This document shows, piece by piece, positions 43,850-54,654 of a stretch of 64,000 nucleotides of DNA. The notes below the pieces were generated by a model. The model made no database searches. It worked only from the letters and a program-made list of their open reading frames with translations, and had not been told where the DNA came from. The first letter of the stretch is position 1. Each line of letters opens with the position of its first letter. Source of the DNA: Paramacrobiotus metropolitanus (taxonomy: Eukaryota; Tardigrada; Eutardigrada; Parachela; Macrobiotidae); the NCBI RefSeq assembly GCF_019649055.1, contig NW_026570227.1:496001-560000 (forward strand), read 5' to 3'. A program made the translations under genes and the position numbers.

Positions 43850-44013
43850 ACACGCACGACGGCGTGCAGGACATGGCCTGTGATACGTTCATCAATACCG
43901 CGCAGAAATGCCGGCGCCACTTCGTGACGGTGCAGGTGGACGAGTCCATGCCCTTCATCGACGAGATCCTCCTCATTCTCCGCTCAATTATCTGTGATCT
44001 TGGCCACCAACAG
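43850..44013 (+). pseudogene. XPO1: Exportin-1 pseudogene, exon THDGVQDMACDTF
   Basis: Open and well conserved: THDGVQDMACDTFINTAQKC, RRHFVTVQVDESMPFIDEIL and IICDLGHQQ, ending at CAG|GTATGC. No lesion seen in this exon. Confidence 0.88.
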
Positions 44014-44442
44014 GTATGCCACTCAGCTAAGTTACCAGTCGAAAACCATTAGAAAAAAATTTGTCATTAATGTTAAAATAATTCCATAGCAATTTCTGAA
44101 AAAATCAAAATTATTTCCCATCAAATAAACCATTTGGAATAATTCAATACACGTACAGATAATTCGTAAAATGGTTTACAAATAATTTTTATAAAGAATA
44201 AATCCGTAAATTTATTTACATTCTCAAGTAATAGTTTTTCAAATAATTTGGAAAGAAATAAAAAGTTAATCGGCAAAATGTTGAATTGTTTTCTCAAGGA
44301 TTGGTAAAAAATAGGAATTAACCAATAGAAATGTTTCAAAGTTCACACGAATTCTTTGAGAGGCGAAAATAATTTTACATCAGTAGTCAATGTTACTCAG
44401 ACGACTCAGTGAATAATTGGCGGTATTTTGTACTGCGTTCAG

Positions 44443-44698
44443 ATGCGATGTGCAAACGTTCTACGAAGCGGTGGGCTACATGATCTCCTCGGAAGCGGAC
44501 GACAGCCAGCAGGCCTCGCTGACCGAGCGGCTCATGTCCATGCCGAACGCCATCTGGGACGAGGCCGTGCAGCAGGTCAAGGCCAACGCCGAGACGCTGA
44601 AGGACGTCGAGTGCCTCAAGCAGTTCGCCTTCTTATTATGCACCAACTACCGCGCCTGCACTTCCCGCGGCAACGCATACGTCACCAGGTACCGCCCT
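44443..44698 (+). pseudogene. XPO1: Exportin-1 pseudogene, exon TFYEAVGYMI
   Basis: After TGCGTTCAG, reads CDVQTFYEAVGYMISSEADD, then IWDEAVQQVKANAETLKDVE and FLLCTNYRACTSRGNAYVT, ending at AG|GTACCG. Intact itself. No later exportin exons (about the last 400 residues of the protein) follow; a copy of an earlier exon comes next instead. Confidence 0.88.
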
Positions 44699-45119
44699 CT
44701 TTTCACTCATTTCCTATCCGTTGAAGCTGCCATTTATTGAAGATTAATTGGAAATTAATTATCAATTTATTGGAGATTAATTAGAAATTAATTAACAATT
44801 TATTATAGATTAATTAGAATTATTTGGAAATTAGTTAACATTTTTTTGGAATTTCGGTGTTAAAGAATTGATTTATCTTATATTTCATTTGAGCTTTTGT
44901 TTATGTTATTTATTAAAATTATATATAAAATTTCCAAAAAAAATTATGCTGGTTGAACTTCTGTAAGATAAATATTTTATTATTTATTAATTTGTATAAG
45001 AATTAATATTGTTCCCTTACATCTTCAGTTCGTAGCATTATTTCAGAGATTTGGTTTAGAATTTTAAATGATCACACACTGAATATTCTTGAAAATTAAA
45101 GTGCATCTGCATTCTGCAG
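44699..45119. other. AT-rich intron-like spacer
   Basis: Made of repeated GATTAATTAGAAATTAATT-like words, as if slipped from intron sequence. No gene content. Confidence 0.5.
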
Positions 45120-45235
45120 CGTATCTGGCGCATCTGGACCCGAGGGCAGGGAGTCATCATGACGGAAAAGTATGTAACACATCTTACATCTTCAGGTGAA
45201 CGGCGCGGAGTGGTCGTGGAGAAATTTTTCGATTG
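45120..45235 (+). pseudogene. XPO1: Second, decayed copy of the YLTHLDP exportin exon
   Basis: After ATTCTGCAG, the bases encode YLAHLDP, then garbled DTERIMTEK, a 25-base insertion-like stretch, and VNGAEWSW before homology ends at GTGGAGAAA. This out-of-order exon shows that the exportin region was duplicated before or while it decayed. Confidence 0.8.
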
Positions 45236-45353
45236 TTTTGCCTTTTGTTTTTGCCATTTACTATACTGTATTATTTGTATATGGATGTATCTGTATTTTC
45301 TGTTACCCCTTGATATTTCGATGTTATTATTATTCTTTCATTGTTTCCATTTT

Positions 45354-45456
45354 CATTCATTCATTCATTCATTCATTCATTCATTCATTCATTCATTCAT
45401 TCATTCATTCATTCATTCATTCATTCATTCATTCATTCATTCATTCATTCATTCAT
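45354..45456. repeat. (ATTC)n microsatellite, about 26 units
   Basis: An uninterrupted tract of ATTC. On the minus strand it is (GAAT)n at the 3' end of the LINE that follows, the kind of tail many LINEs carry. Confidence 0.97.
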
Positions 45457-45535
45457 GTATCAGGAGCAGACAACCCGTTTAACAGGACTTCAATGTCTGG
45501 TTGGTAAAAAATGCAGCGAAAAATTACAGAAGAGA

Positions 45536-46195
45536 TTATTTAGGCAGATCAATAGTTTTCAGAGCGAACTTGAAAAAGCTAACACCGCTAACACTGAGTA
45601 TCTGCGAATTAACTTTTTGAATCCGCTCAAAAACGTTCTTTAACCGCATGGCCAGCGTGCTTTCTCCGATTTTCTTTTTCGCTCTGGCTTGGATTCGTTT
45701 CGGCTTCCTGAGATTGTACTGCGGTGACAGATCCTTGAAGTCGATCAGTTCAACCAGGTAGGGCGGAAGTTTGTACACTTCATGGTTGTAGATCTTATAC
45801 AACCAAACGGCTTCCGACTGCTTCCAACGGTCAAATACCGGCAGGATGCGCAATCGCTGATACAGCTCGGGGGTTATCCGCTCCTTGTAGTCAGTAATGG
45901 CCTGCAGTGCTTTCCGTTGGGCTCTGGTCAACTTGTCGCGCAGAGTCGAAGATGCTGGTGACCACGTATCCGACCCATAGTCGAAATGTGGTTGCACACA
46001 GGCATGGTAAAGACTCCTGCGCTGTGACATGTCCAGGCCTTCTTTCGCTGCGTTTATCATTGCGATGCCGTAGTTAACTTTCCGCAGTACATGGCTGAAA
46101 TGTTCCTCCCACTTCAAATTCTGATCGATGTAAATACCGAGGTATTTTACGCATGTTTCCGCTTCCAGCTGGTGACCGTTCATCTTCACTGTAGG
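45536..46195 (-). pseudogene. LINE C-terminal region after a second frameshift
   Basis: Reads CVKYLGIYIDQNLKWEEHFS, then HACVQPHFDYGSDTWSPASS, the usual region after the RT thumb in Jockey/CR1-type LINEs, and RAQRKALQAITDYKERI further on. With the break near 46310 and another near 46195, the copy cannot make a full protein. Stop at 45536, about 80 bases from the (GAAT)n tail. Confidence 0.85.
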
Positions 46196-46296
46196 CGCAG
46201 GCTGGTTTTTTTCTTGATTGCGGACAAATGTAAATAAGTTTACATTTCTTCTCGTTTACGCACAGGGTGTTCGCTGCAAACCAGGTGGTCGCCTTA

Positions 46297-47829
46297 TCAA
46301 CTTGAATGCCAGGATAAGGCTGCCTCCGCGTGTGTGGTGCCGACACTATACAGCACGGTGTCATCCGCAAAGCATTCGGCGTCGAGTCCGGGTAGCATGT
46401 CGCTTGTGTACAGCGTGTAGAGCACCGGAGCCAGACGTGTTCCCTGTGGCACACCCGATTGCACTGGCAGCCAGTCTGATACATTCCGGATCATCTTAAC
46501 GCGCTGTTTTCGGGAAGTCAGGTAGCTGTGAAACCATTTTAGCGCGCCACCACGGATGCCAATCGCGTGTAACTTTTCAATCATTTTCGCATGGGAAACA
46601 GAATCGAATGCCTTTTTAAGGTCAATTAGGCATAAAGCTGTAATTTTCCCAGCATCCATTGTTTTCCTCCACTTTTCGGACAGTTTCAACAGCAAGGTTT
46701 CGCACGAGTGTCCGTCCCAGAATCCGGATTGGTTCTCAGAAAGCACATTCCCGGTCTTTAAAACGGCTACAAGCTGGTTTTGTGCAACTTTCTCGAAAGC
46801 TTTCGATATGTTGCACACCAGTGAAATTGGTCTGAAATCATCCGGCTGTCGTGCATTGGTCTGCTTCGGGATGGCGACTACGTCAGCGCTTTTGAAAATC
46901 GTTGGGTACACTCCTGCTTTCAGGGATGCGTTAATCATGATCGTTAGCGGTTTAGCAAGATACTGGTTCACGCCTGCCAGGATTCTGCTAGGCATCCCGC
47001 AGGGACCAGCGCTCTTCTTCTGTTTTGCCATCCCTTTCAGCAAAAGTGCAACAACGTCAACTGATACATCGGTAAACCTGCAAAGCAATGGGTTAGTGTC
47101 ACCGCCCTCGGGGGGCATGCAAGGTACAGGGTGGTCGTTTCCGTGCAGTCCCTGTGCAACAAAATACGCATTCAACACGTTGGGATCCACTGATGGCTCT
47201 TCTTTTTCTTTGTATTTACGAAGCAGTCTGGCTAACTCCCGCCATGTTCTTTCGGTTTCTCCTCTGTTCTGAGCGAAGAATTTTCGCTTTTCATCCAGGA
47301 TCATCGAACACACGGCTTTCTTCATAGCCTTAAACTGCTTATCGTACTGTTCATATTCTGGCGAGTCACGGAACTGACATCTGAGGCGGTAAGCTTCATT
47401 CTTTCCCTTGATCAATGTTTTTAGGGGCACGCTCATCCAGGGGGGCTCTTTTTGACGGGTTCGTAACGGGAAACAATGATCGACAATATTGTTTAATTCC
47501 TGGATATAACTTGAGACAAAATCGTCAACTGGGACATATTCGTCGTAATCACTGTACTTTTCGGAAACTTCTCTGATTCTTCGGTGGAATTCTTCTGTGG
47601 TTGTATTCTTCCATAGGCGAAACGTAATGGTTTTGTGAACGGGAATTGCAGATTTGTACGACGCGACTGTTTTGCACAAACGATGGTCCGAAAAACTTAC
47701 GTCTTCTGGTGGCGCTGAGGTGTAACTTTCCGCTGGTGAACACAACATGATACCGATCTTCTTCGCACTATTCAACATTGCGCCGTCCTTTCTTCGGATT
47801 CGACATGCCACTCTCGTGAATCCACTCAC
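46297..47829 (-). pseudogene. LINE endonuclease end and reverse transcriptase
   Basis: A 510-codon frame. SFSDHRL near the start is the SDH motif of the apurinic-type endonuclease. RT motifs follow in order: DDFRPISLVCNISKAFEK, then CLIDLKKAFDSVSHAKM (motif A), QSGVPQGTRLAPVLYTLYTS (motif B) and CFADDTVLY (motif C, the two catalytic Asp). Just after motif C the frame is lost; the thumb region (DKATTWFAANTLCVNEKKCK) continues in a second phase at about 46200-46310. The start shown is the first ATG, not the original protein start. Confidence 0.92.
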
Positions 47830-47840
47830 CTTGTCTCACC

Positions 47841-48057
47841 TTGTTTCATGCTTTACTGGTTAAGGATGTTCGATGCGGCGCTGCGGTAACGTACCAAAAA
47901 GTTTCAAACAACATCTAGTATTGTTCCTCCGTTTGTTCGTTAAAACAGCCGAACAAGTACCCAAAGCGGTACGAAAAACACTGCCAATTTAGTAACTACA
48001 CGAGGTGCAAACTGGAAGTTCTAAGTACCAATTAGGTCTTTGAAACAGTGTCGAAAC
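47841..48057. other. Short unassigned stretch
   Basis: TCACCTTGTCTCACCTTG direct repeat at the LINE 5' junction; otherwise nothing recognised. Confidence 0.4.
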
Positions 48058-48094
48058 CGGTACGACTTTTTGACTTGGGTGTACCCATGAAGTT

Positions 48095-48990
48095 AAAAAG
48101 CGAAACAGATAATCTCAGCTCGACGGGTAGCTTTGTTATTCAGTTTATAGGCAGTAGCCACCCCATTAACAAGTCGGTTACGCGGAAGTCTGCTTTTAAA
48201 TCGATCACGCAGGTGAAACAAAAGTGGAGTACAACGCTGTAATATACAGCGTAATGCTGTAGTCACGCTATCAGCATGAAGATGCACCGATTGCAGATTT
48301 CAGTAAACATTAAGAATCCGAAAATGAATTAGAAAGTCTACGAGTAGAGAAAACAGTACACAATAGCAGAAACTTTTCACTGGTTCACTGATTGAGGATA
48401 GACACTGCTAACATTCCGTGCTTGCATTTCAAGCCAAAAACCGTTATGAATGAGAGCGCAATTACAAACCTCAATTAAGGTAGCCTGATTACTGTTAGCA
48501 ACGGTTTCGACTCCGTGTATTAGAGAGCGTTGCTGGTTGATTCTCGTTAATATGCAAATTTTTATTGAATGCAGTAAATTTATTCTAAGGAAGATAGATT
48601 TAGATCAGGGTACTTAATTGCTCCTCTGGTCAAATCCAGCAATTGTAAGTAGTGATATGGCGGCTGCATTAGTGTGAATAAGGGTGTGTTGACTGAAATT
48701 AGTCAATAGCTGATGGGACTTTTGCAGGATAAGTGCTTGAGGTGCGCCACGACAGAAGTGAACAGTCGTCTGCCTCCGCCGGGACTCACACTGAGTAGCC
48801 CTCAATAGTTTTTGACGCACAGCAGAAGCAGATTGCATCAGTTGACTCCGCTGACAGCACCCAAGTCGTTTCCTGTTATGAGATCGGTATTTACGTAATA
48901 TTTTCGGTGCTCCGGGAATTTCGAACAGGATGTCCCCTGTTTGACTTTCTTCTCCCAGTTTGCACAGCGTCTGTTATTGAACTTCGCTTA
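48095..48990. repeat. Dispersed repeat RF, copy 3 (second half)
   Basis: Matches 17195-17640, with about 420 extra bases near the start. Shared words: GAAACAGATAATCT, GAAGATAGATTT, GGGACTTTTGCAG / AAACTTTTGCAG, GTGCG-CACGACAGAA, CCTGTTATGAGA-CGGTATTTACG and GTGCTCCGGGAATTTC. Confidence 0.65.
48885..48980 (-). pseudogene. Conserved protein trace ILFEIPG, copy 2
   Basis: Minus-strand frame KLGEESQTGDILFEIPG, then LRKYRSHN and KRLG, paired with the copy at 17500-17640. Too short to identify. Confidence 0.3.
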
Positions 48991-49239
48991 CAGTTTACAT
49001 TCAGCAATTTGTCAAGCGACGGCGCTCCACCCGGAAGGGGTTCACAGAGGATTGCTGTTAAGAGGCCCACGATGCCAAAGCACAATTCTACGCTGGGTGG
49101 TATTGCTGAGGTATCAGGATACCAGAAAGGTCAAATGCACACTGTTGCGAGGCTCATTATTTATTATACCTTAACGAACGCATTCCCAAATTATCAGAGT
49201 GACTACTTTACCGCAGCTGTTGCGTCAAAATAGACTTTT
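48991..49239. other. Unassigned stretch
   Basis: A plus-strand frame stays open to 49233 but has no known content. Confidence 0.3.
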
Positions 49240-49413
49240 GCTATTTTGCCGCATTATATGCGGCCAGTTAGACTTTTTTGTGTAAAATAGGTAAGCACGC
49301 AACTTGGTGCTCGCACTGCGGCACACCTATGGCTAGTGAGCCGCAATCTCTGGCAAAACAGCCAGCGCATAAATAGTGCCACATACGTATTGCTCTTACT
49401 GCGGCAAAATAGC
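49240..49413. repeat. Small inverted repeat GCTATTTTGCCGCA
   Basis: GCTATTTTGCCGCA (49240-49253) and its exact inverse (49400-49413) bound 174 bases, possibly a MITE. GCGG words recur within. Confidence 0.5.
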
Positions 49414-49833
49414 TGTAGCCATTAATTAATTAACCCCCACATCACAAATTTAATTAAATTTAATCATCAGAAGTGTCCGCATTATTCCGGCACGCATCCA
49501 ATCAGCGCTGTGGTGAGCCAGTCCTAATTGCTCGGTTTTATTTTTGACCGAGCTTAAATAACATTATTGCCCTCTTTGCGTACAGCAGCATTTTTACCGC
49601 TAGTATGACCTTTGTTAACGAATAAACGCATTATAATTTGTTACAGACTGTAACATTACGACCTGGTTACGACTTTCAGTAAGAAGTATGAAATTATTCA
49701 TTTGTTTTGGTATAAGCACGATTGTGGGTATGAACGATGAAGCCACTTCTTATTGTTAGCTGCTTATGGGACCCCATGGTTTAAGTGAGCGGAGAGAGTG
49801 AGGATAGCAGGGTGCAGGAATGTTCGGCTAGGA
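49414..49833. other. Downstream flank of membrane-family copy A
   Basis: Nothing coding seen. It would contain the 3' untranslated region of copy A on the minus strand. Confidence 0.4.
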
Positions 49834-50159
49834 TTAGCTCAACAGGCCGTAAAAGATAGGCGCTACACGAGCGACAGCCGCTACTACATAGAAAAAGTTA
49901 ACAAGAGAATCTAACAAACCACAACCATACAATAACGTAAATAGTATCACAGGCAAAACTAATACACAACCGTCACAGCGCCTACTACAAAAGGAAATCT
50001 TGAGGAAGCCAAGCATGCCAAACATGCCAATCATTCCAACAACCTGAGCCAACACCATCCATAAACCCCAAACGGCGTTTGCATATGCTGATGTTCCCCA
50101 CAACCATCCTTTAACCTTTGATCGCGGGCAGGTGCATATGTATCTAACCGTATCGGAAT
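49834..50159 (-). CDS. Membrane-protein family copy A, exon 3
   Basis: Final exon, entered at TTTTCAG|AT (50160/50159) in the phase left by exon 2, 108 codons to a stop at 49834. Reads DSDTVRYICTCPRSKVKGWL, then two or three hydrophobic helices (AVWGLWMVLAQVVGMIGMFG and VLPVILFTLLYGCGLLDSLV), and ends VARVAPIFYGLLS. Exon 3 of copy C ends FARIAPIFLGLLS with GLW, AQ and VGM at the same places, so the C-terminal membrane part is the conserved core. Function unknown. Confidence 0.8.
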
Positions 50160-50226
50160 CTGAAAAGACGCGAGGATCAACATTTACATACTGTAAGTGA
50201 GCAGCAAAAACAATTTGGAACTGAAC

Positions 50227-50427
50227 CTAAATCAAGCCCGCAGTGAATCGTAAAGCACAACTTCCGCAAGGCAGTGTCCTTGGTGTCGTTAACAGATACA
50301 GCGTTCCAGTCGTATCTTGCCGAATCGTTGTTAGCAGCCCCGATCCACTGCTCTACGGAGAAATATTCTTTGGGGATTGCAACGGTTGCGTTGTTAAAGC
50401 TCAGACTTCCGCTTCCGTCTTCGTGAC
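50227..50427 (-). CDS. Membrane-protein family copy A, exon 2
   Basis: 201 bases, the same length as exon 2 of copy C. Acceptor GATTAAG|GTCAC, donor G|GTTCAG, both phase 1. Reads HEDGSGSLSFNNATV, VEQWIGAANNDSARYDWNAV and NDTKDTALRKLCF. Three N-glycosylation sequons (NAT, NDS, NDT) and two Cys are conserved with copy C, so this segment is probably the external loop between the first and second membrane helices. The 201-base match with copy C is the strongest evidence that the gene is real. Confidence 0.85.
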
Positions 50428-50569
50428 CTTAATCATCATCCAAACAATTAGAAAACAGTATAAGGCTAAATATTATACAGCCGGTGGAAAGCTTTGACTG
50501 AACTATGGCATTGATAACCTTCAGAACAACGTTTTTAGTATAAACAGAGAGAGACTGCTCCATGTCCTC

Positions 50570-51612
50570 GGGTCGGCCTACTTTACCTTTGCCGCCCTTT
50601 GCCTTTTCACTTTGCCTTTATCAACTTCGCCTTTGCCCGCCTTTTACCTTTGCCTTTTCGATTTGCCCTTTTCTACTTTACCTTTACCTTTGCCTTTGCC
50701 GCCGTGATTACCTTCACCGTCAGAAAATTATCATTAAAAACATTTTCAAAGGTGTATCTCTTTAATTAATCCTTTAAAAATAAATAATCGTCGCCATCAG
50801 CCGTTTCAAAAATGAGACATTTTTATGATAACTGATGCGTTGAAATTAAGCATGCATTTTTGTGCCGCCAGTCTGGATAAAGTTAATCCAGATTGAGGGC
50901 AAGAAAATCATAAATCTGCTAGAAAAGTAAACCATTCACAGATTATACGGCCCCAGCCGACAGCAGAAATAGGCGGCATAGTTGCCTTGTAGGATGCGTT
51001 GCACCGATACGGGTACTGTAACTGATTTATTACTTTGATTTTATTTTAACTTTCGATAACAAATTTTACGGAGTTTCTAAAACACCAGGAAGAGGAAATA
51101 CATTGTTAGTCAGCGAGTTCTTTTTATGCTATACAGCGTGTACAGTATTCGCACAAGTTACGATTTCACAATCAGCGATCCCAGGAATACTTGTAATGGT
51201 TTATTTTTTGTGCGTTTGTATATATGGGGGGGCAAAACTAGGCATCTTCCACCGTTCCCCTGTATTGCTGCCGTCACCCGCCTGGAGTTTGACGTTGTGG
51301 TTGAACATGGCGCTCACGTACCGCGCCAGATTTAGCCGTATGTATTGCCATAATTCACACTCCAGACGGATGACGGCAGCAGAACAGGGGAACGGTGGAA
51401 GACGCTTAGTTTTGCCCCTTATATGTACGCGCGACCTCGAAATCGCAAAACTGCCAGGGGGAAGGTAATCATGGCGGCAAAGGCGAAGGTAAAGGTAAAG
51501 TAGAAAAGGGCAACTGAAAAGGCAAAGGTAAAGGGCGGGCAAAGGCAAAGTTGAAAAAGGCAAAGTGGAAAGATAAAGGCAAAGGGCGGGCAAAGGTAAA
51601 GTAGGCCGACGC
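50570..51612. mobile_element. Foldback transposon FB, copy 3
   Basis: 1043 bp. Inverted TTTGCC/TTTACC arms at 50570-50725 and 51465-51612, outer ends GGGTCGGCC and GGCCGACGC, flanked by an exact 8-bp target duplication ATGTCCTC (50562-50569 and 51613-51620). The interior (51060-51200) matches FB copy 4 in reverse. A separate 193-bp MITE is nested in it at 51226-51418. Inserted in intron 1 of copy A. Confidence 0.9.
51226..51418. mobile_element. Nested MITE PT, copy 1
   Basis: Inverted ends of about 60 bases: GGGGGGGCAAAACTAGGCAT, CTTCCACCGTTCCCCTGT and GCTGCCGTCACCCGCCTGGA against the mirrored right end. FB copy 4 has the uninterrupted sequence (CTATATATGTACGGGCGACG) where this copy has the insertion, so both element and insertion point are certain; AT-rich flanks (TATATAT left, TTATATG right) make the duplication length ambiguous. 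Relatives at 52559-52722 and 61565-61735. Confidence 0.9.
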
Positions 51613-51672
51613 ATGTCCTCTTAGACTTAGCCAGTTAGCTTACAAAAGGTTCCGGCACACCGAGAGACTCAC

Positions 51673-52099
51673 AGGCAGTTGTTATCATGAGGAAAATCCA
51701 AGTGGCCAACGCGGCGTGAAGGATCATCCACCCGATGTATGGTGCGATGAATATAGCACGGTCACGACAGATTTTAGCATCATCTGACAACGGTCTACAG
51801 GAAAAACTCTTCCAATACCGACCAGGAAATGCAGGACATCGTCGACGGCAGCCTTTCACTGGCAGAATGACATCATTGCCAACGTAGCGCAGAGTTTCGT
51901 TGACGTCGGGCTTCTTGAGCAGCTCTCTGGTTCTGCCGTGCACGACGTCCAAGACACCGTTTCCGTACTGCTTCGCTATCTTACACAGCCGCCATGCTCG
52001 ACCTATAGAATGTGCTTCGCTGTCGCCATTGACAGCGATCTGGAAGGGTGCCACACGCGGAGCGACTGCCGAGGACGGCGCGTTAGCAGTTGACTCCAT
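51673..52099 (-). CDS. Membrane-protein family copy A, exon 1
   Basis: Starts at ATG 52099 (MESTANAPSSAVAPRVAPFQ), 142 codons plus one base, donor T|GTGAGT. The soluble N-terminal part contains GVLDVVHGRTRELLKKPDV and VILPVKGCRRRCP, and ends with a membrane helix (PYIGWMILHAALATWIFLMI). No signal peptide, so the N-terminus is probably cytosolic. With exons 2 and 3 the protein is 317 residues with no lesion. Copies B and C share this exon, including the bases before the ATG. No family recognised. Confidence 0.82.
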
Positions 52100-52558
52100 G
52101 GCAGCAATAGAGCGGAAGGTTACAATTTTAATATTATTATTTAAATTGCGATACCGCTTTGACAAGCCTAGAAAAAATCAAAAAAGTTATAGCTCTCGGT
52201 AATCATGCACTTGACTATTTCACAAACGTGAATCAGTTGCGCTTGGCTGTATCATGAAATTTGTTGACGGTTTGCATCAATTGCATGGTATGCTGTGCGA
52301 GCTCGTGTTTCGCCATTACACGTAGTAGTCAGACTAGCTCATCGCGGGCCGTGGATGGCTGCGGGCAAATTGCATTTTTTTTACACCACGTAGCAAACAC
52401 TGTACTACTTTGTACAAGCTCGTTTCAGAAGCCGTCGAACACTTTGAGCAAGCAGTAAATAGCAACCACGTGAAATATCGTATCTTGTGGATGGAAACGC
52501 TATGGTCACAGTACTATGTTATACCAGATGCAGCGAACACTTTGCCGCATAAAACTGT
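52100..52558. other. Upstream flank of copy A
   Basis: TTCCGCTCTATTGCTGCCATGG at the start codon is shared with copies B, C and D. The homology to the longer leader of B and C fades quickly. No promoter element assigned. Confidence 0.4.
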
Positions 52559-52722
52559 CGTACTGTACCCATACGTGATGTCAGTTGCGCTGCAGTTTCT
52601 GCCGTCAGCCGGCAGGTGTATGACGTTGCGGCAGTACATATGACTAAATCAGGCGAGGTACATAAACACCATGTATAGCCACAACTTGATACTTCCGCCG
52701 GCTGATGGCATCAAGTACAGGG
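52559..52722 (-). mobile_element. MITE PT, copy 2
   Basis: On the minus strand it reads GTACTTGATGCCATCAGCCG, then AAGTTGTGGCTATACAT and ATGTACCTCGCCTGATTTAG, and CCGGCTGACGGCAG, in the order of the copy at 61565-61735. CTGCCGTCAGCCGG and CCGGCTGATGGCA form its inverted arms. Confidence 0.65.
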
Positions 52723-54654
52723 AAGGCTGGCATGCGCTACTAACATCCACTCGTATATATTGTAGAGCTCACCGATTTTAGATACGAGAAGTTGTAGACG
52801 CAAGCTTGTCGACAGATGCATAACGCAGCCAGTGGGCGAACGTGCAACAGAGTCCGGTGTACAGCCAAAAGTTCCGCATTACTCGACGTTCTAACAATGC
52901 GTGCGGAGGCCAGCAAGCAGCAGCCAGCGATGGGACCTGACAGTGGTGCAAGTTTGTCTAGCGGCAACAAAAAGGAAAAAAAATACCTCGCAGGCTCATA
53001 GTAGGCCTTTTTACGGCACCGGTGAATATGGAGTACACCGCTCTAAGGAACCAATTACGAGACGCTAAATGTCTTCTTTCCGGCTGCTATGAAAAATACT
53101 CTGTTCGGTTAGATGGTTTTGGTGCCGTTAAAAACAGCGAAATTGTTTGCAGTAAATAGCTTCGACTCCCCCAAAATGGAACGTTTCGGTTTCAACGAAA
53201 ATGCTTGTCATCGATTTTCTGCCGTATTAGTAACACGAGCCTGTAAGGGCCTGTATGCGCTGGTCAAGGAAGATAAAAATAGAAAAACTATTGGAAAGCC
53301 TTGTAATAAATAATGCCCAGTGGTCCGGGAATTTTTCATAAGATGAGAGATTTACTGGCACCGCATTTGTGCTAAATTGCCAATGCACCAATCGATGCAT
53401 TTTCTTAGTAAACCAATAAATTCAATCGTATGCCAGCCGACATTTAATACGTCGTTGACCGTTAATTGCATGTATACTCGAAACAATTGGCGCTGTTGCT
53501 ACCAAACCACTATCTAACCGGCAGAATCGAACTGATTCTTCAACCAGCGCAGCTGTGCTGCAGATCCGCACAAAAAGCATAAAACGTGGGGCTGGAAAGT
53601 TTCAACAACCAGCGATTAGTCACTGTGTTGAGTCATCAATTACCGCGAGGCTGCCCTGCCTGTTTTTAAGCTTGTGCCACAGTATTAGTGCCGCTATCCT
53701 GGTATCATGGAAGCGATTTGCTGAAGAAACATGAGAAATCCGACACGGAACTCGCTTCGCTGAAAATAATGCAAATAAAAATTTCCGACGGATGCTATTC
53801 ATCAACGAGACCTTTTTATTGCCGTGTGTTCACTACTGTGTTGTTATCGTTTTTCGTGTATATGGCCATCAGAAAGTACTTAGTGGTTTATTTCGTGTGA
53901 TACAATAGAACATGCGCGCAGTACGACGGTTTTATGCGGCAATGTGCACACGTCATCCCCTACTGTAGGTATTACACTGCAGTCCAACTTACAGTAAACT
54001 GCGAAAAGGTGTTACACTTCTGTCACTACAAAAAAACGCGCAGGCAGGCACTTATCTGTACTCAAAGAGGCAAATTCGTGACTGGCCATCGGTCTGCTGG
54101 TATTAACACTTACACTTGCGCATTTCCCAACGAAAACCGTCGGCCGATATCTCGAACGAATGAGGAAAAAATTTCAAGAATTCTGATACCAAACAAGCTG
54201 TTCTTTATGCGATTTACTAGAATAGTGACGCTTCTAAAGTTTTTCGTACACATAGCAGTGAGTCGGCGAAAACAGGTGAGAAACAGAGTTCGATATAAAA
54301 TAGTACCATTAGCCACCGTTCATTCGGTTCGATCCATTTCCTACGTCAACTTCTACTTCATACCTATTTCCTCGACCCAGTAAAATAAGATTTGCATCCA
54401 CGGCTTGGTTTCGGTTTAAACACAGAAATCCCATGCATTGCTGCAACACACTAAAATCGCCGGATTTTCTCTTAGATTTCACAAAAGGTGACCTATTTGG
54501 TATGGAAATTCTTGAAATCTTTTTCTCATTCGTTTGAGATATCGGTTGATGGTTTTCGTTGGGAATTGCGCAATACAGTTTGTTGGTCTAGTGCATTTAT
54601 TTTGATTGGTCATTTGGTCACGGGCCGAATGTAACAGGTTTTTGCAGTCTGCTG
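52723..54654. other. Long intergenic stretch, no gene seen
   Basis: Plus-strand frame 53934-54383 (149 codons, no ATG) has no recognisable domain. Repeated CATTCGTTCGAGATATCGG-like words at 54150 and 54535 are inverted with GAAATTTCAAGAATT / AAATTCTTGAAATC nearby, suggesting a 400-bp inverted-repeat remnant. Nothing else supported. Confidence 0.35.

Larger units (their letters stand above)
45457..47840 (-). mobile_element. LINE retrotransposon, 5'-truncated
   Basis: A minus-strand non-LTR element of about 2.4 kb. It contains the end of an endonuclease domain, a full reverse transcriptase and a C-terminal region, and finishes at a (GAAT)n tail. The 5' part (rest of the endonuclease and any ORF1) is missing, as expected of incomplete target-primed insertion. 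The RT sequence pattern fits the Jockey/CR1 branch, though I cannot place the clade exactly. It lies immediately downstream of the exportin pseudogene. Confidence 0.9.
50428..51672 (-). other. Intron 1 of copy A, filled by a transposon
   Basis: 1245 bases, of which 1043 are foldback element FB copy 3. Without it the intron would be only about 200 bases. Confidence 0.75.

Noticed and set aside
45159-45507. Three overlapping frames rich in FIHS repeats
   Set aside because: They are translations of the (ATTC)n microsatellite.
46556-47272. 238-codon plus frame over the LINE
   Set aside because: Antisense shadow of the reverse transcriptase frame.
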